Source: an uncultured Chloroflexota bacterium (GTDB lineage: Bacteria; Chloroflexota; Dehalococcoidia; UBA3495). From it: a stretch of DNA of 7,729 nucleotides. The translations under genes were made by a program, and so were the position numbers. The notes below the pieces were generated by a model. That model was not told where the DNA came from. It ran no database searches and worked only from the letters and a program-made list of their open reading frames with translations. The number at the start of each line of letters is the position of its first letter. Within the stretch, counting starts at the first letter, position 1. Location: positions 1-7,729 of the forward strand of contig CAJWBT010000102.1 of NCBI GenBank assembly GCA_913020235.1. The letters are read 5' to 3'. Positions 6,195 to 7,729 of the stretch are shown piece after piece.

Positions 6195-6293
6195 TGTCAT
6201 CTCGAGTCCTTCGCGGGAAGGACGAGGGATCTGGGAGGCGGAGGAGACGCCCCGCCCCAGATGCTTCGCCGTTGCCGCTGGCTCAGCATGACA
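6195..6293. repeat. Second short inverted-end element (TGTCAT...ATGACA), about 99 bp
   Basis: TGTCAT (6195-6200) and ATGACA (6288-6293) are matching inverted ends. Inside, ATCTGGGAGGCG (~6229-6240) can pair with CGCCCCAGAT (~6253-6262) with a one-base bulge, and GTCCTTCGCGGGAAGGAC (6206-6223) forms a small local hairpin. The arrangement resembles non-autonomous MITE/REP elements. A GAATGACGGT at 6303-6312 just outside repeats the end of the 26-bp tandem unit, suggesting that one repeat inserted into or next to another. Confidence 0.6.
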
Positions 6294-6312
6294 TTTTCGT
6301 GCGAATGACGGT

Positions 6313-6961
6313 CTATAGGCAAAGCCCCGCCCAGACCAAATGGGCACCAATTTCGGGAGGACCGATCGGACCCCATATCAAGCCACAACCCGGCCTTTGC
6401 TCATATGCACTTTTGTGCATCCTTACCAGGATATGCAAATTCTTGGCCGCCATCAGGCATTGCGCGGCGTTTCGCCTGTACATCGGGGCCGCCGGTGTGA
6501 TAAATGTGGAGTCGCGAGGTTGCATCCGATGGCAGGGAGTCGCGTGCCGCTGGAGTGGGGGCAACCAAGCGACTCAGGTAATTGTCATTCCCCGAAGCTG
6601 CGTGGGCGCACCACAGGTTGAGAGATGATGGGTATCGCGGTGGCAAGGGTTTGTATCCGGGCAAGAAAGCCGATAATAGATATAGGCCAACCACCGGCCG
6701 GCCGGCCCAACTCCACGGGAACCGGAGAGGCGCTTCCGCAGGTCACTCTATATATTGGGTCGAGTCCAAACATGGCTGCGATAAGCCCGAACTCGGGGGA
6801 ATTTGAGGCCCGCCCCGTTTAGAATCCAGTTTCATCTCATGGCGGCGCAAGCCTGTGGCTACATGCGAAGCGCCGAGCCGGCCGGGCAGAGCATCAGGGG
6901 GAAAGCGTGCCGGGGCACGCCCGAGGCAGCTGAGAATGCTCATCGGTAGGAAGGGGAGATT
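6313..6961. other. Gene-free spacer upstream of phoU
   Basis: About 650 bases without a credible gene. Short open frames on both strands lack ribosome-binding sites, recognisable motifs and consistent codon use. Visible items are a small hairpin at 6405-6420, a TTGTCATTCC at 6582-6591 that matches the left end of the 5998 repeat for ten bases, a 12-bp CCGGCCGGCCGG palindrome at 6694-6705, and an AT-rich TATATATT at 6749-6756. The last could be a -10 box but has no good -35 partner. I see no tRNA or riboswitch that I can support. Confidence 0.5.
6405..6420. other. Small perfect inverted repeat
   Basis: ATGCAC and GTGCAT are separated by TTTT, giving a 6-bp stem with a four-base loop or a possible operator half-site pair. 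An ATATGCAAAT follows within 20 bases. Function unknown, and a chance occurrence is plausible. Confidence 0.3.
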
Positions 6962-7639
6962 ATGGCCAGGGTAGATTTGGACCACCAGCTTAGCTCGCTC
7001 CAACATGACGTGGTTGTCCTTTCCGGGATAGTCGAAAAGGCCATTCACCAGGCGGTGGATGCTTTGAAGCGGAGGGACCTGGAGGCTTCGACCCAGGTGG
7101 TAGAGCAGGACGACTACATCGACCAGAAGCGGTTCGAGGTCGAAGACCGGTGTATCGACCTTATCGCCACCCAGCAGCCCATGGCCCGGGACTTGAGGAC
7201 CATAATCTCTCTGCTTCACATTGTGGTGGAGCTGGAACGGATAGGAGACTACGCGGAGGGCATTGCCAAGATCAGTCTGTTGATGGGCGACGCACCGCCG
7301 GTGAAGCCTCTGATCGACATCCCGCGCATGGCGGAAGAAGCCACCGAGATGTTGCGAAACAGCATGGACGCCCTGGTCAACCGGGACGTGATAAAGGCGA
7401 GCCAGGTATGCCAGGCCGATGACAATGTTGACGCTCTCTACGATCGGGTTCACCAGGATTTGCTAGTTATCATGCAGGAAGATCCGGAGACCATCACCAG
7501 GGCCACCTATCTACTCTGGGTAGCTCATGACCTGGAACGCATCGCCGACCGGGCGACCAACATCGCGGAACGGGTTATCTTCCTGGTCACCGGGAAGATG
7601 GAGGAGACCACTTCGGACAGGGAGCTGGTGAACGCCTGA
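6962..7639 (+). CDS. phoU: PhoU, phosphate signalling complex regulator
   Basis: This encodes a 225-residue cytoplasmic all-helical protein, the usual PhoU length. PhoU proteins consist of two similar three-helix bundles that bind metal clusters. They repress the Pho regulon by linking the PstSCAB transporter to the PhoR sensor kinase. Both repeats show the metal-binding E/DxxxD signature: E90-LERIGD96 in the first and D190-LERIADRATNIAERV in the second. Further acidic pairs occur at D50-D51 and D153-D154. The N-terminal helix (LDHQLSSLQHDVVVLSGIVEKAI) and the conserved MARDLR (74-79) before the first signature are typical. GGAAGG and AAGGGGAG (6949-6958) precede the ATG at 6962. No pst or phoBR gene is in the window. 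They may lie beyond the right edge, though only repeat DNA follows the stop here. The C-terminal tail (GKMEETTSDRELVNA) is short and polar. Confidence 0.95.
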   Translation: MARVDLDHQLSSLQHDVVVLSGIVEKAIHQAVDALKRRDLEASTQVVEQDDYIDQKRFEVEDRCIDLIATQQPMARDLRTIISLLHIVVELERIGDYAEGIAKISLLMGDAPPVKPLIDIPRMAEEATEMLRNSMDALVNRDVIKASQVCQADDNVDALYDRVHQDLLVIMQEDPETITRATYLLWVAHDLERIADRATNIAERVIFLVTGKMEETTSDRELVNA

Positions 7640-7678
7640 TCCAAGCTTAGGGCCTTGCCTCAAAAGTACCCTGGAAAA

Positions 7679-7729
7679 TGTCACCCCGAGTGAAGCGAGG
7701 GGTCTGGGGCGGTGGGTCCAGGCTCCCAT
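7679..7729. repeat. Start of another interspersed repeat, cut by the window edge
   Basis: From 7679 the sequence reads TGTCACCCCGAGTGAAGCGA then GGGGTCTGGGG. It has the same ground plan as the elements at 5998 (GTCATTCCGAGCGAAGCGA) and 6195 (TGTCAT...GGGATCTGGG). It lies 40 bp after the phoU stop. The right end is outside the window, so the inverted partner cannot be seen. Confidence 0.65.

Noticed and set aside
6116..6628. 170-codon plus-strand open frame
   Set aside because: It starts inside the tandem repeat, runs through the second repeat element, and has no recognisable domain or Shine-Dalgarno site.
6694..6705. CCGGCCGGCCGG palindrome as an operator
   Set aside because: It is low-complexity GC sequence, with a related GCCGGCCGGGC at about 6877. 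No evidence links it to a regulator.

Overview
The window is GC-rich bacterial DNA. It holds six complete protein genes, one 5'-truncated gene, and several clusters of short repeats. The organism is most likely an uncultured environmental bacterium of the Chloroflexota (Dehalococcoidia/SAR202-like). That is inference from two points. The REP/MITE-like intergenic repeats (GTCATTCCGAGCGAAGCGA... and TGTCAT...ATGACA types) are a style I associate with that group. The cargo of a mandelate-racemase-type enolase-superfamily enzyme, a bicupin and an MFS carrier also fits a scavenger of organic acids. No rRNA, tRNA or marker gene in the window confirms it.

Layout, left to right. At 1-236 is the C-terminal end of an isochorismatase-fold hydrolase whose usual catalytic Cys position is Gly. 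At 459-1781 is a 12-TM MFS transporter resembling the monocarboxylate/oxalate-formate type, with a TTG start. At 1966-2511 is a DinB-fold metal-binding protein. At 2512-2737 is a spacer with a stem-loop and a two-copy 24-bp repeat that looks like the end of a lost IS element. At 2738-3778 is an internally duplicated bicupin, followed after 60 bp by an enolase-superfamily sugar-acid dehydratase-like enzyme (3839-4921). These two are probably co-transcribed. Converging on them from the minus strand is a five-bladed beta-propeller protein of GH43-like architecture (5814-4954) with a good candidate sigma-70 promoter at 5929-5901. A divergent intergenic region of about 1.1 kb (5815-6961) is gene-free and rich in hairpin-forming and tandem repeats. 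It is followed by phoU (6962-7639). Another repeat of the same family begins at 7679 and runs off the window.

How the genes may work together: the MFS carrier (organic acid uptake), the bicupin (non-haem-metal oxygenase or isomerase candidate), the acid-sugar dehydratase/racemase and the propeller protein (glycan-related) together suggest catabolism of carbohydrate-derived acids. Only the bicupin-dehydratase pair has real operon support. PhoU is a phosphate-signalling regulator and appears unrelated to the rest. I found no CRISPR array, defence island, complete mobile element or evident new multi-gene system. The most distinctive items are the duplicated bicupin with its helical headers, the galactonate-dehydratase-like enzyme lacking one expected catalytic His, and the mosaic repeat block.
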